DNA of 64,000 nt from Pseudomonas taetrolens (GCF_900475285.1 NZ_LS483370.1:1998001-2062000); one strand, 5' to 3'; counted from the stretch's first letter, positions 34,517 to 47,096 are shown. Numbers and translations are program-made. Notes: generated from the sequence alone by a model not told the origin.

Positions 34517-37081
34517 ATGAATTCCAATGTTGCCGCGTTGAACACATTGCAAACACTGATCGTGATTGGCAATGGCATGGTCGGACACCATTGCGTCGAA
34601 CAGTTGATCGAGCGCGGAGCGCTGGGTCGCTATCGGTTGCACGTGTTCAGTGAGGAGCCGATGCGCGCCTATGACCGCGTGCATCTTTCCGAGTATTTTT
34701 CGGGACGTGATGCCGAGTCGCTGGCGCTGTCTGACGCGTCGCTCTACCAGACACCCGGTGTCACGCTGCATTTGGGGGTGCCGGTACTGGAAATCGACCG
34801 CGTGGGTCGTCAGGTGATCACTGCGCAGGGCCGCGTCGCATACGACAAATTGGTCCTGGCCACCGGGTCCTTCCCGTTTGTGCCGCCAATCGAAGGGGCC
34901 GAAGGCAACTCGCGTCTGGTGTATCGCACCCTGGAAGACCTCGACGCTATTCGTGGTGCAGCGCTCAATGCCCGGCGCGGTGTGGTGGTCGGCGGTGGCT
35001 TGTTGGGGCTCGAGGCAGCCAATGCCTTGAAAAGCCTGGGCCTTGAAGCTCATGTCGTGGAGTTTGCCCCGCGCCTGATGCCCGTGCAGCTGGACGACCT
35101 GGGGGGCCTTGCGCTGAAGTCGCAAATCGAAAGGCTGGGTGTCGGTGTGCACCTGTCCTGCGCCACGCAATCGATCAGTGCAGGCGAGGATTACCGCTAT
35201 CGGATGAACTTTGCCAATGAGGCGTTCCTTGAAACCGACCTGATCGTGTTCTCGGCCGGTATCCGGGCGCAGGATGCGCTGGCTCGCCATTGCGCGCTGG
35301 AGATCGGCCCTCGCGGCGGTGTGGTGGTTGACGACCAGTGCCTGAGCAGCGACCCGGACATTTATGCCATTGGCGAGTGCGCCTCGTGGAAGGGCAGCCT
35401 GTTTGGTCTGGTCGCGCCGGGGTATCAGATGGCTCGTGGTGTGGCCGCACAGTTGTGCCACGAAACCGCCGAGCCGTTCATGGGTGCGGACATGTCGACC
35501 AAGCTTAAACTGCTGGGGGTCGATGTCGGTTCTATCGGTGATGCGCATGCCCTGACACCCGGCGCGCGCAGTTACCAATTCATTGACGAAGCGAGCGCCA
35601 GTTACCGACGGCTGGTGGTGGACGGCAGCGGCAAGCACGTCCTGGGGGCGGTGCTGGTCGGCGACAACAGTTATTACGACACGTTGTTGCAGTACATGCA
35701 GAACGCCATTGCGTTGCCGTCCGAGCCGGCCGGCCTGATTCTGCCGTCATCCGAAGGGGCTCCGACCCTGGGGCCAGGGGCGTTGCCCGAGGCTGCGACG
35801 GTGTGCTCGTGTCATAACGTGACCAAGGGCGCGATCTGCTCGGCCATCGACGGTGGTTGCACCGACCTCGGCCTGCTCAAGTCGCAGACCAAGGCCTGCA
35901 CCGGTTGCGGCGGTTGTGCCGGCCTGCTCAAGCAAGTTTTCGAGCATGAACTGGTTGCCCGCGGCGTCAGTGTCGACAAGAGCCTGTGCGAACACTTTGC
36001 CTATACCCGACAGGAACTGTACGGGCTGGTGCGGGTGGAAGGTGTGATCACGTTCGAAGAACTGTTGGCCAGACACGGTCGCGGCCACACCGGTTGCGAT
36101 ATCTGCAAGCCGGCCGTGGGTTCGATCCTTGCTTCGTGCTGGAACCAGCCAATCATGGACGCATCGCTGGTGCCGCTGCAGGACACCAACGATACGTTCA
36201 TGGCCAACATGCAGAAAAACGGGACCTACTCAGTGGTGCCCCGCATCCCCGGCGGTGAAATCACGGCTGACAAACTGATTGCGATCGGGGTGGTGGCGAA
36301 GAAATACGACCTCTACACCAAAATTACCGGGGGGCAGCGAATTGACCTGTTCGGCGCTCAGTTGCATGAGCTGCCCGACATTTGGGGCGAGCTGATAGCG
36401 GCCGGTTTTGAAACAGGACACGCATACGGCAAATCGACCCGGACGGTGAAGTCCTGTGTCGGCAGCACCTGGTGCCGGTATGGCGTACAGGACAGCGTGA
36501 AAATGGCCTTGCTTATCGAGGACCGCTACAAGGGGCTGCGTGCGCCGCACAAGCTCAAGTTCGCCGTGTCCGGTTGCACCCGCGAATGCGCCGAGGCGCA
36601 AAGCAAGGACGTGGGCGTGATCGCCACCGAGAAGGGCTGGAACCTCTACATCGCCGGTAACGGCGGTATGCGCCCGCGCCATGCCGAGCTGTTCGCCACC
36701 GACCTGGACGATGAAACCCTGATCCGTTACATCGACCGTTTTCTGATGTTCTACATCCGCACCGCCGACAAGTTGCAACGCACCTCGGTCTGGCGTGAAA
36801 GCCTGGAGGGTGGCCTGGAATATCTCAAGGATGTGGTCATCAGCGACAGCCTCGGGTTGGCCGATGAACTCGAATCGCAGATGCAACTGGTGGTCAACCG
36901 CTACGAGTGTGAATGGGCCAACGCGCTCAAAGACCCGGAAAAGCTCAAGCGCTTCCGTACCTTCGTCAACGACAAGCGTCCGGATCCGGACATCCACTTC
37001 GTTCAAGAGCGGGGCCAACGGCGCCCGATCATGGCAGCAGAACTTCATCTTATTCCGGTCATCGAGGAGGTCACCCAATGA
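34517..37081 (+). CDS. nirB: Assimilatory nitrite reductase, large subunit
   Basis: NirB reduces nitrite to ammonium with NAD(P)H in the cytoplasm. In 854 residues it has an FAD/NAD reductase domain (LIVIGNGMVGHHCVEQL, YDKLVLATGS), a bacterioferredoxin-like [2Fe-2S] region (VCSCHNVTKG, CTGCGGC) and the sirohaem/[4Fe-4S] domain with C-x5-C (CVGSTWC) and C-x3-C (CTREC). The ATG giving MNSNVAALN is preferred: an earlier in-frame ATG lies only 5 nt after the leader terminator, with no room for an RBS. Its stop overlaps the nirD start. Confidence 0.94.
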   Translation: MNSNVAALNTLQTLIVIGNGMVGHHCVEQLIERGALGRYRLHVFSEEPMRAYDRVHLSEYFSGRDAESLALSDASLYQTPGVTLHLGVPVLEIDRVGRQVITAQGRVAYDKLVLATGSFPFVPPIEGAEGNSRLVYRTLEDLDAIRGAALNARRGVVVGGGLLGLEAANALKSLGLEAHVVEFAPRLMPVQLDDLGGLALKSQIERLGVGVHLSCATQSISAGEDYRYRMNFANEAFLETDLIVFSAGIRAQDALARHCALEIGPRGGVVVDDQCLSSDPDIYAIGECASWKGSLFGLVAPGYQMARGVAAQLCHETAEPFMGADMSTKLKLLGVDVGSIGDAHALTPGARSYQFIDEASASYRRLVVDGSGKHVLGAVLVGDNSYYDTLLQYMQNAIALPSEPAGLILPSSEGAPTLGPGALPEAATVCSCHNVTKGAICSAIDGGCTDLGLLKSQTKACTGCGGCAGLLKQVFEHELVARGVSVDKSLCEHFAYTRQELYGLVRVEGVITFEELLARHGRGHTGCDICKPAVGSILASCWNQPIMDASLVPLQDTNDTFMANMQKNGTYSVVPRIPGGEITADKLIAIGVVAKKYDLYTKITGGQRIDLFGAQLHELPDIWGELIAAGFETGHAYGKSTRTVKSCVGSTWCRYGVQDSVKMALLIEDRYKGLRAPHKLKFAVSGCTRECAEAQSKDVGVIATEKGWNLYIAGNGGMRPRHAELFATDLDDETLIRYIDRFLMFYIRTADKLQRTSVWRESLEGGLEYLKDVVISDSLGLADELESQMQLVVNRYECEWANALKDPEKLKRFRTFVNDKRPDPDIHFVQERGQRRPIMAAELHLIPVIEEVTQ

Positions 37082-37455
37082 ATCCGTCCAGTACCCAACG
37101 CAGCGACGCCCTGGCAAGCACCGATGCCTGGCGCGTGGTGTGCGAGCAGCAGGATCTGGTGTGCAACTCCGGTGTGGTGGTGTGGCACGACGGCGCACAA
37201 GTAGCGCTGTTCTATCTACCGGGGGCCGAGGGCAAGACCCTTTATGCGATCGACAATCATGACCCGCAATCCGGAGCCAATGTCATCGGTCGCGGGCTGG
37301 TGGGCAGTATCAAGGGCGATCTGGTGGTGGCTTCGCCGATCTACAAACAGCATTTCCGTCTTGAAAACGGCACTTGCCTGGAGTATCCGCGACAACGACT
37401 GCGGGTATGGCCTGTGCGCCTGCGTGAGGGGATGGTGGAAGTCGGTCGAGGTTGA
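37078..37455 (+). CDS. nirD: Assimilatory nitrite reductase, small subunit
   Basis: NirD (125 residues) is the Rieske-fold partner of NirB; like other NirD proteins it lacks the cluster cysteines. DAWRVVCEQQDLVCNSGVVV and LYAIDNHDPQSGANVIGRGL are family-typical. The start overlaps the nirB stop (ATGA). Unlike in P. aeruginosa, no nitrate reductase (nasC) or cobA gene follows; the next gene encodes a CBS protein. Confidence 0.93.
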   Translation: MNPSSTQRSDALASTDAWRVVCEQQDLVCNSGVVVWHDGAQVALFYLPGAEGKTLYAIDNHDPQSGANVIGRGLVGSIKGDLVVASPIYKQHFRLENGTCLEYPRQRLRVWPVRLREGMVEVGRG

Positions 37456-37512
37456 TTATGATCCTTTCGGACACATCGTCATGTACGCATTGACTGGTTC
37501 CAGGAGACGGTT

Positions 37513-37953
37513 ATGAAAACAGCTGCACAGTTGCTCAAGCTAAAAGACCTGCAAAACCAGCAGGTGCATAGCATCGCACCAGATGCCATGGTGATGGAGG
37601 CCCTGAAGATCATGGCCGACAAGAACGTAGGTGCGCTGGCGGTGATTGAAAACACGCAGGTCATTGGCGTCATCAGCGAGCGCGACTATGCACGCAAGGT
37701 CGTCTTGCAGGGGCGCTCTTCAGTGGGAACACCGGTCAGGGCCATCATGAGTTCGCCGGTGGTGACAGCCGACAGCCAGCAGAGCGTCGAGCGCTGTATG
37801 GAGGTCATGACTGACAGTCATTTGCGTCACCTGCCAGTTGTGCAAGACGGCAAGCTGATTGGTCTGCTGTCGATTGGCGACCTGGTCAAGGAAGCCCTCG
37901 TTGAGCAAGCCCAATTGATTCGCCAGCTTGAACATTACATTCGCGGGGACTGA
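37513..37953 (+). CDS. Two-CBS-domain protein
   Basis: A 146-residue protein made of two CBS repeats (VMEALKIMADKNVGALAVIE with VIGVISERDYARKV; VERCMEVMTDSHLRHLPVVQ with LIGLLSIGDLVKEA). Such Bateman modules bind adenine nucleotides and act as energy sensors; the output partner is unknown. It lies 57 bp behind nirD on the same strand and converges on glcB. Confidence 0.88.
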   Translation: MKTAAQLLKLKDLQNQQVHSIAPDAMVMEALKIMADKNVGALAVIENTQVIGVISERDYARKVVLQGRSSVGTPVRAIMSSPVVTADSQQSVERCMEVMTDSHLRHLPVVQDGKLIGLLSIGDLVKEALVEQAQLIRQLEHYIRGD

Positions 37954-37976
37954 CGGGTACGTGTGCGCCCGGGAGA

Positions 37977-38003
37977 GGCGCCCGATGTCGGGCATCGGGC
38001 GCC
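37977..38003. terminator. Hairpin between the CBS gene and glcB
   Basis: A perfect 11-bp stem (GGCGCCCGATG with CATCGGGCGCC) around TCGGG between convergent genes. There is no T run, so termination is only probable. Confidence 0.45.
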
Positions 38004-38019
38004 AGGGCGGTGGCCTGGA

Positions 38020-40200
38020 TCAGAGAGTACTGCGCTTGAAGGCCTGGCGGAACGTGTGAAGCAGCGGTTCGGTATAACCATTGGGTTGCGCGATGCCTTC
38101 AAATACGAGGGCACAGGCAGCCTGGAAGGCCAGCGATTTTCCGAAGTCCGCGGCCATGGGTGTGTAGAGCGGATCGTCAGCATTTTGCGTGTCAACGATA
38201 CGTGCCATGCGTTGCAGTATTTCGAGGGTCTGCTCCTTGCTGATCACCCCGTGTTGCAGCCAGTTGGCCATGTGCTGGCTCGAAATGCGCAGGGTCGCGC
38301 GATCTTCCATCAACCCCACGTTGTGGATGTCGGGCACTTTCGAACAGCCGATGCCTTGTTCAACCCAGCGCACCACATAGCCCAATAAGCCTTGCGCATT
38401 GTTTTCCACCTCCTGGCGTATGTCGTCTGCTGACCAGGGGGCGTCCGTCACGACGGGCACGCTGAGCAAGTCATCCAGCAGTTCCTGACTGATCGCGTGG
38501 GTGCAGGTATGTTCAAGGGATTGTTGCACCGAGCGCACGTTGACCTGATGGTAATGCAGCGCATGCAAGGTCGCGGCGGTCGGCGAGGGCACCCACGCCG
38601 TGTTCGCGCCGGCTTCAGGGTGGGCGATTTTCTGTGCCAGCATGTCGGCCATGCGGTCCGGCATGGCCCACATGCCTTTGCCGATCTGAGCCCGGCCCCG
38701 CAGGTTGCAGTCCAGCCCGACCAGTACGTTGTTGCGCTCATAGGCCTTGATCCACGGCGTGTTTTTCATGTCGCCCTTGCGCAACATGGGGCCCGCGGTC
38801 ATGGCGCTGTGCATCTCATCCCCGGTACGGTCGAGGAACCCGGTGTTGATGAATGCGACCCGGGAGGACGCGGCTGCAATACAAGCCTTGAGGTTGACGC
38901 TGGTGCGCCGCTCTTCGTCCATGATGCCCATTTTCAGGGTGTGGCGTTCGAGCTGGAGCAGGTCTTCGATACGGCTGAACAGCTGTTCGGCAAAGGCCAC
39001 TTCGGCGGGGCCATGCATTTTCGGCTTGACGATGTAGACGCTGCCGGTCCGGGAGTTGCCGCGGCGTTGCAGGTCATGCAAGGCAATCAGGCTGGTGATG
39101 ACACCGTCGAGGATACCTTCCGCAATCTCCAGGCCGTCCTGGTCGAGCACGGCCGGGTTGGTCATCAGGTGCCCGACGTTACGGATGAACAGCAATGAGC
39201 GTCCGTGCAGCGTCAATGCCGCGCCCTCGGCGGTCGTGTAGAGACGGTCCGGGTTCAGGCGGCGGGTGATGGTCTTGCCGTTTTTTTCCAGGTCTTCTTG
39301 CAGGTTGCCCTTCATCAGGCCCAGCCAGTTGCGGTAGACCTGCACCTTATCGTCGGCATCGACCGCCGCCACCGAGTCTTCGCAATCGATGATGGTCGAA
39401 AGCGCGGCCTCCAGCAGCAGGTCCTTGACCCCGGCAGCGTCGACCTGGCCGATCGGGCTCCGCCGGTCGATCTGGATTTCCACGTGCAGGTCGTTGTTCT
39501 TCAGCAGAATGGCCACGGGGTCGGCGAGCGGGCCCTGAAAGCCGATGTACTGGGCAGCGTTGCTCAGGCCGGTCTGGCTGCCATCGTTCAGAGTGGCCTG
39601 CAGCAAGCCGTTTTCGACCCGGTAGCGGGCGACTGCGGCATGGGAGCCACTGGCCAGGGGGAACGTTTGGTCGAGGAAGGCCCGGGCAAAGGCGATGACT
39701 TTCGCCCCGCGCACGGGATCGTAGCCGCGGCCTGGCGCTGCGCCGTCGTCATAAGGGATCACGTCGGTGCCGTAGAGCGCATCGTACAGTGATCCCCAGC
39801 GGGCATTGGCGGCATTCAGTGCGTAACGCGCATTGACGGCCGGGACAACCAGTTGCGGTCCGGCCTGCAGGCTGATTTCCGTGTCGACGTTGGTCGTGCT
39901 GACCTTGACGTCTTGAGGCTGGGCTTGCAGGTAACCGATACCGCTGAGGAAGTCGCGATAGGCCGGCATGTCCTTGACAGGCCCGGGGTGGGCGCGGTGC
40001 CAGGTGTCCAGCGCGGTCTGCAGGCGATCCCGTTCGGCCAGCAGCGCGCGGTTGTGTGGTGCCAGTTCATGCACCAGGGCGGCGAACCCGCTCCAGAATG
40101 CGTGCGGGGCCAGGCCGGTGCCTGGCAACACGTCCTGCTCAACGAAACGGTGCAGGACGGGCGCAATCTTGAGGCCTTGGCAGTTCACGAAATCGGTCAC
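38020..40200 (-). CDS. glcB: Malate synthase G
   Basis: GlcB (726 residues) condenses glyoxylate with acetyl-CoA to malate. Recognisable parts are the N-terminal clasp ([20 protein letters not shown]), [38 protein letters not shown] with active-site residues, and [20 protein letters not shown]. It is the last gene of glcDEFG–glcB, 46 bp after glcG, and uses the glyoxylate made by glycolate oxidase. Confidence 0.95.
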   Translation of the reverse strand: MTDFVNCQGLKIAPVLHRFVEQDVLPGTGLAPHAFWSGFAALVHELAPHNRALLAERDRLQTALDTWHRAHPGPVKDMPAYRDFLSGIGYLQAQPQDVKVSTTNVDTEISLQAGPQLVVPAVNARYALNAANARWGSLYDALYGTDVIPYDDGAAPGRGYDPVRGAKVIAFARAFLDQTFPLASGSHAAVARYRVENGLLQATLNDGSQTGLSNAAQYIGFQGPLADPVAILLKNNDLHVEIQIDRRSPIGQVDAAGVKDLLLEAALSTIIDCEDSVAAVDADDKVQVYRNWLGLMKGNLQEDLEKNGKTITRRLNPDRLYTTAEGAALTLHGRSLLFIRNVGHLMTNPAVLDQDGLEIAEGILDGVITSLIALHDLQRRGNSRTGSVYIVKPKMHGPAEVAFAEQLFSRIEDLLQLERHTLKMGIMDEERRTSVNLKACIAAASSRVAFINTGFLDRTGDEMHSAMTAGPMLRKGDMKNTPWIKAYERNNVLVGLDCNLRGRAQIGKGMWAMPDRMADMLAQKIAHPEAGANTAWVPSPTAATLHALHYHQVNVRSVQQSLEHTCTHAISQELLDDLLSVPVVTDAPWSADDIRQEVENNAQGLLGYVVRWVEQGIGCSKVPDIHNVGLMEDRATLRISSQHMANWLQHGVISKEQTLEILQRMARIVDTQNADDPLYTPMAADFGKSLAFQAACALVFEGIAQPNGYTEPLLHTFRQAFKRSTL

Positions 40201-40246
40201 GTTTGTATCTCCATCACACAGTATTGATCGGGCATGCTCGCCCGGT

Positions 40247-40648
40247 TCAGTTCAGGCATTGCGCCCCGGCTTTGGCCACCTGCGCATCCTGATCGCCCTT
40301 GACCCCGGATACCCCGACTGCACCGATGACCTGGCCATCGACAATAATCGGTACGCCCCCTTCCAGAGACGTGAGCAACGGAGCTGACAGAAACGCGTAG
40401 CGCCCGGCGTTGACCATCTCTTCATAGCCTTTGGATTCACGTCGGCCCAAGGCCGAGGTGCGGGCTTTTTCGGTGGCGATATAGGCACCGATCGGCGGGC
40501 AACCGTCGAGGCGTTCGAGTGCCAGCGGATGCCCACCGTCGTCGACGATCGCGATGCTCACGGCCCATTGGTTGCTCTGCGCTTCAGTGCGGGCAGCGAT
40601 GAGGATTTTGCTGACTTCAGCCTGGCTCAGTACGGGTTTGGTTTTCAT
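40247..40648 (-). CDS. glcG: GlcG-like heme-binding (DUF336) protein
   Basis: GlcG/HbpS-type protein of 133 residues ([51 protein letters not shown]). Its biochemical role in glycolate operons is not settled; related proteins bind haem or act as small ligand sensors. Gene order glcD-E-F-G-B matches E. coli. Confidence 0.9.
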   Translation of the reverse strand: MKTKPVLSQAEVSKILIAARTEAQSNQWAVSIAIVDDGGHPLALERLDGCPPIGAYIATEKARTSALGRRESKGYEEMVNAGRYAFLSAPLLTSLEGGVPIIVDGQVIGAVGVSGVKGDQDAQVAKAGAQCLN

Positions 40649-40667
40649 GGGGATCTCCAGTGTCGGG

Positions 40668-41885
40668 TTAAGGTAAGGCGGCGTCGATCAGTTCGATCCA
40701 GTGCCTGACAGAGGTGCGGCCCGCACCGTCGAGGTGGGACTGGCAGCCGATATTGGCCGTGACAATGACATCGGGGTGGCCGCTTTCCAGGGCGTTGAGC
40801 TTGTTGTCGCGCAGTTGTCGGGACAGCTCGGGCTGGGTCAATGAATAGGTGCCCGCCGAGCCACAACACAGATGACTGTCGGGTACGGGCGTGAGGCTGA
40901 AGCCCAGGCGGGTCAGGACCGTCTCGACGGTTCCTCCGAGCTTTTGCGCATGCTGCAAGGTGCAGGGGCAATGGAAGGCCAGGCGTTGGTCGCTGTGCAC
41001 GCCGAGCTGTTCCAGAGGCTCGTCACGCAGGATCTCCACCAGGTCCTTGGCCAGGGCGCTGACCTTGCGCGCTTTTTCGGCATAGTCCGGGTCAGCGCTG
41101 AGCAGGTGCCCGTACTCTTTGATGAACGCACCGCAACCGCTGGCGGTTTGCACGATCGCTTCGGCTCCGTTCTCAAGGCTCGGCCACCAGGCGTCGATGT
41201 TGCGTCGGGCACGATCGAGGCCGGCAGCCTGGGCGTCGAGGTGATAATCCACGGCGCCGCAGCATCCGGCCTCGCAGGCCGCTGTCACGCTGATCCCCAA
41301 GCGATCCAGGACGCGAGCCGCCGCCGCGTTGGTATTGGGTGACAGGCTCGGCTGCACGCAGCCTTCGAGCATCAGCACCTGGCGTTCATGGCGGGTGACG
41401 GGGCGCGGCCTGGCAGGCTCGATCCGTCGCGGCAACTTGGCCTGCAAGGGGGCGGGCAACAGCGCGCGCAATGCCTGGCCGCTGTTGAGCAGTACTTTGA
41501 AGCGCCCCGGGTTGGGCACGACGTTGCGCAACCCTTCGCGCAACAGGCGTTGCCCGGCAGGGCGCGGCACGGCGGCGTCGACCACGGCGCGGCCGATGTC
41601 CAGCAAGTTATGGTAGTCGACGCCCGAAGGGCAGGTGGTTTCGCAGTTGCGGCAGGACAGGCAGCGATCCAGGTGTTGCTGGGTCTTTTGCGTGACTTCG
41701 TTGCCTTCCAGCACCTGTTTGATCAGGTAGATGCGTCCGCGTGGGCCATCCAGTTCATCGCCAAGCAGTTGATAGGTCGGGCAGGTGGCATTGCAGAAGC
41801 CGCAATGCACACAGCTGCGCAGGATGCTTTCGGCTTCTTCGGCCCGGGGCAGTTGGCGGGCGTGTTCGCTCAAGGTGGTCTGCAT
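40668..41885 (-). CDS. glcF: Glycolate oxidase iron–sulfur subunit
   Basis: GlcF (405 residues) carries electrons from the flavin subunits to the respiratory chain. Two [4Fe-4S] motifs are seen (CVHCGFCNATCP near residue 26 and CLSCRNCETTCP near 75), followed by two CCG domains (CEAGCCGAVDYH, CCGSAGTYSL). It starts three bases after the glcE stop. Confidence 0.94.
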   Translation of the reverse strand: MQTTLSEHARQLPRAEEAESILRSCVHCGFCNATCPTYQLLGDELDGPRGRIYLIKQVLEGNEVTQKTQQHLDRCLSCRNCETTCPSGVDYHNLLDIGRAVVDAAVPRPAGQRLLREGLRNVVPNPGRFKVLLNSGQALRALLPAPLQAKLPRRIEPARPRPVTRHERQVLMLEGCVQPSLSPNTNAAAARVLDRLGISVTAACEAGCCGAVDYHLDAQAAGLDRARRNIDAWWPSLENGAEAIVQTASGCGAFIKEYGHLLSADPDYAEKARKVSALAKDLVEILRDEPLEQLGVHSDQRLAFHCPCTLQHAQKLGGTVETVLTRLGFSLTPVPDSHLCCGSAGTYSLTQPELSRQLRDNKLNALESGHPDVIVTANIGCQSHLDGAGRTSVRHWIELIDAALP

Positions 41886-41888
41886 GGG

Positions 41889-42953
41889 TCAAAGCTCCGG
41901 GTACAGGCGGCCGGGGTTGAAGATGCCCCGGGGGTCGAGCTGCTGCTTCAGGCTGCGGTGGTAGCGCAGCAGTGTCTCTGGCAGCGGCTGAAACGGGCTG
42001 TCGCACAGGCCATGGCTGTAGCAGGTCACATGCCCGCCGACCGCATTGACGATTGCGCGGATGAACGACGCATCTGCGTCGGATTTGAGCCAGCGTTGTG
42101 CGCCGCCCCAATCGATCAGTTGCCTGCCGGGCAGGGACAAGCCAGGGGTGTTGTTGGGCACGGACACACGCCAGATCGGTTGGTCCTCATCGAAAAACCG
42201 CAAGCGCTGCTCGTTGAGGTCTGTCCAGTACGAAGCTTCCAGCAGCTCTCCACCCAGCCGGTCATGGGCAGCTGCCACTGAGCCTTCGCCGCCCTCAAGC
42301 CGCAGGTGCAGACGCTCTCCGTCATGGCAGGCGGCGCTGATCGGCAGCGGTTGCTGACCCCATTGCGCCAACCGCAGCAAGGCCCGGTCGCTGTCCATTT
42401 CCAGGCTGATGCTCAGGCATTGCCGGGGCTTGGGCAGCACCTTGAGTGATACCTCGGTGATCACCCCGAGGGCACCGTAGCTGCCGGCCATCAGGCGCGA
42501 CAGGTCATAGCCGGCGACGTTTTTCATGACTTCGCCGCCGAAGCGCAAATGCTTGCCATGGCCGGTGATCACTCGGGTGCCGAGCACGAAGTCCCGGACC
42601 GAACCGGCCCACGGGCGGCGTGGTCCCGACAGCCCGCTGGCGATCATGCCGCCTACCGTGGCGTCGTCGCCGAAGGAGGGCGGCTCGCAGGGCAGCATTT
42701 GTTGCGCCTGGTCCAGTGCCTCGGCCAGCTCGGACAGGGGCGTGCCGCAGCGGGCGGTGATCACCAGTTCAGTCGGGTCGTAGCTGACGATGCCCCGGTG
42801 CGAGCGGGTGTCGAGCACTTCGCCGGCGACAATGCGCCCCAGGAAGGCCTTGCTGTTGGAGCCCTGGATGCGCAGCGGCGTGGCGTTTTGCAGCGCCTGG
42901 CTGACTTGCTCCAGCAGTGCTGCGCTGTCATCCATATCGTGTTCACTGCGCAT
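41889..42953 (-). CDS. glcE: Glycolate oxidase FAD-binding subunit E
   Basis: GlcE (354 residues) is the short FAD-binding PCMH-type subunit (LVITARCGTPLSELAEALDQ, GDDATVGGMIASGLSGPRRP, GYDLSRLMAGSYGALGVITE). It forms glycolate oxidase with GlcD and GlcF. Start and stop touch glcD and glcF, indicating translational coupling. Confidence 0.94.
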   Translation of the reverse strand: MRSEHDMDDSAALLEQVSQALQNATPLRIQGSNSKAFLGRIVAGEVLDTRSHRGIVSYDPTELVITARCGTPLSELAEALDQAQQMLPCEPPSFGDDATVGGMIASGLSGPRRPWAGSVRDFVLGTRVITGHGKHLRFGGEVMKNVAGYDLSRLMAGSYGALGVITEVSLKVLPKPRQCLSISLEMDSDRALLRLAQWGQQPLPISAACHDGERLHLRLEGGEGSVAAAHDRLGGELLEASYWTDLNEQRLRFFDEDQPIWRVSVPNNTPGLSLPGRQLIDWGGAQRWLKSDADASFIRAIVNAVGGHVTCYSHGLCDSPFQPLPETLLRYHRSLKQQLDPRGIFNPGRLYPEL

Positions 42954-44452
42954 CAGAAACGCTCCAGCTCAGGGAAGGGCATCTGCCCCAGATGAACGTG
43001 CATGGCGCCGAATTCGGCGCAGCGGTGCAGCGTCGGAATATTCTTGCCGGGGTTGAGCAGACCGCTCGGATCGAAGGCGGCCTTCACCGCATGGAACAGG
43101 GTCAGCTCATCGCTGTTGAACTGGGCGCACATCTGATTGATCTTCTCGCGGCCCACACCGTGCTCACCGGTAATACTGCCGCCGACCTTCACGCACAATT
43201 CAAGGATCTTGCCGCCCAGGGCCTCGGCGCGGTCGAGCTCGCCCGGTTGATTGGCATCGAACAGAATCAGCGGGTGCATGTTGCCGTCGCCGGCGTGAAA
43301 AACGTTGGCCACCCGCAAGTCGTACTCGGCCGACAACGCCGAGATGGCGTGCAGCACGCCGGGCAGTTCGCGGCGCGGGATCGTCCCGTCCATGCAGTAG
43401 TAATCCGGAGAAAGACGGCCCACCGCCGGGAAGGCATTCTTGCGCCCGGCCCAGAAGCGCACCCGTTCGGCTTCATCCCTGGCCTGGCGTACTTCGGTGG
43501 CCCCGGCCTGCTCCAGAACCTGGCGCACGCGGTTGCAGTCGTCGTGGACGTCGGCTTCAACCCCATCGAGTTCGCAGAGCAGAATCGCTTCGGCATCCAC
43601 CGGGTACCCGGCATGGATAAAGTCCTCGGCGGCGCGGATGGCCAGGTTGTCCATCATTTCCAGTCCGCCCGGGATGATGCCGGCGGCAATGATGTCGCCC
43701 ACGGCGCGCCCGGCCTTTTCAACGCAATCGAAGGCGGCCAGCAGCACTTTAGCGGTTTGTGGTTTGGGCAGCAGCTTGACCGTGACTTCGGTAATGACTC
43801 CGAGCATGCCTTCGGAGCCGGTGAACAAGGCCAGCAGATCGAAGCCGGGCGAGTCGAGGCTGTTCGAACCCAGGCTCAGGTGCTCGCCTTCAACGGTGAG
43901 GATGTCGACCTTGAGCAGATTGTGCACGGTCAGCCCGTATTTCAGGCAATGCACGCCCCCGGCATTTTCGGCCACGTTGCCGCCGATGGAGCAGGCAATC
44001 TGTGAAGAAGGGTCGGGGGCGTAATACAGACCGAACGGTGCTGCCGCCTGGGAGATCGCCAGATTGCGCACCCCCGGCTGGACCCGTGCGGTACGGGCGT
44101 CGGGATCGATATGGAGGATGTGGTTGAAGCGCGCCATGACCAGCAGGACGCCTTTTTCCAGGGGCAATGCTCCGCCGGACAAACCGGTACCGGCACCGCG
44201 GGCGACCACCGGGACCTGCAGCTCATGGCAAATTTGCAGTATGCCTTGTACTTCGTCGAGGTGACGTGGCAGCACCACCAGCATGGGCGTCGTACGGTAG
44301 GCGGAAAGTCCGTCGCACTCGTACGGTTTGAGTTCTTCACGCTGGTGCAGAACTTCCAGGTCCGGCAATCGTGTTTGCAATGTCTGGAGCAGTACGCGCC
44401 TGTCGACATCAGGCAACACACCGTCGACGCGTTCATCGTAGAGGATGTTCAT
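42953..44452 (-). CDS. glcD: Glycolate oxidase subunit D
   Basis: GlcD (499 residues) is the main FAD-linked subunit oxidising glycolate to glyoxylate. The PCMH FAD domain (VVARGAGTGLSGGALPLEKG, IGGNVAENAGGVHCLKYG) and the C-terminal metal-type segment (NVFHAGDGNMHPLILFD, GEHGVGREK) are clear. It heads the operon; AATAAAAACAA lies about 25 bp before the start. The glcC regulator gene normally found beside it is not here. Confidence 0.95.
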   Translation of the reverse strand: MNILYDERVDGVLPDVDRRVLLQTLQTRLPDLEVLHQREELKPYECDGLSAYRTTPMLVVLPRHLDEVQGILQICHELQVPVVARGAGTGLSGGALPLEKGVLLVMARFNHILHIDPDARTARVQPGVRNLAISQAAAPFGLYYAPDPSSQIACSIGGNVAENAGGVHCLKYGLTVHNLLKVDILTVEGEHLSLGSNSLDSPGFDLLALFTGSEGMLGVITEVTVKLLPKPQTAKVLLAAFDCVEKAGRAVGDIIAAGIIPGGLEMMDNLAIRAAEDFIHAGYPVDAEAILLCELDGVEADVHDDCNRVRQVLEQAGATEVRQARDEAERVRFWAGRKNAFPAVGRLSPDYYCMDGTIPRRELPGVLHAISALSAEYDLRVANVFHAGDGNMHPLILFDANQPGELDRAEALGGKILELCVKVGGSITGEHGVGREKINQMCAQFNSDELTLFHAVKAAFDPSGLLNPGKNIPTLHRCAEFGAMHVHLGQMPFPELERF

Positions 44453-44712
44453 AGGCGGTTCACGGCACTCGGTTGTTTTTATTAGAGGTCTGCTATCCGG
44501 ATAACGCTCGCTGCATGATTGGCCCGGGGCGCTCTGCTGTCTATGTGCAGCCGGGCTGGTCGAACCAGTTCTTTATGTTCAGTTTTTCTTTGTTTATAAA
44601 AAAAACCTTGTAAAGCATCAGCTTGGAGCTGCGTTTGAATGGGTCTGATTTTTATCGTGCCGCTGGTCATACCAGTTGTGGGAGCGATGGTCGACACGGG
44701 GGCGAAGTGATC
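44453..44712. other. glcD-side part of the divergent intergenic region
   Basis: Holds the A-rich glcD leader and, near 44590, an AT-rich patch that may carry the glcD promoter. No gene, and no clear operator for GlcC, was seen. Confidence 0.3.
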
Positions 44713-44779
44713 TGTCGCGGTGTGTCACGTGTGACGCAGCTGTCGCGCCGGATGCGACACCTGTCGCACGCTGACGCAG
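44713..44779 (+). promoter_or_regulatory. Upstream activating sites for the sigma-54 activator
   Basis: Repeated TGTCGC/TGTCAC units: TGTCGC (44713), GTGTCAC–GT–GTGACGC (44722–44737), TGTCGC–7 nt–GCGACA (44741–44759, perfect) and TGTCGC (44762). They lie 58–125 bp before the −24 element, the normal distance for enhancer sites of an AcoR-type activator. Confidence 0.6.
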
Positions 44780-44836
44780 TCTCGGGTTTTGGCTGCAAGC
44801 CACGTATCACAAGGGCAGCAGCGGGTATTTAAGCGC

Positions 44837-44851
44837 TGGCATGGGGTTTGC
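44837..44851 (+). promoter_or_regulatory. Sigma-54 promoter of the alcohol dehydrogenase gene
   Basis: TGGCAT–GGGGT–TTGC matches the −24/−12 consensus TGGCAC-N5-TTGC at all but one base. It is 57 bp before the start codon. Confidence 0.8.
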
Positions 44852-44907
44852 TCTGTTCCAGTGGCGAGCGCAATGGCTTCGCTACTAATAAGAATCAGGA
44901 GTCTCCC

Positions 44908-47088
<2,181 letters not shown>

Positions 47089-47096
47089 CCCGCAAA

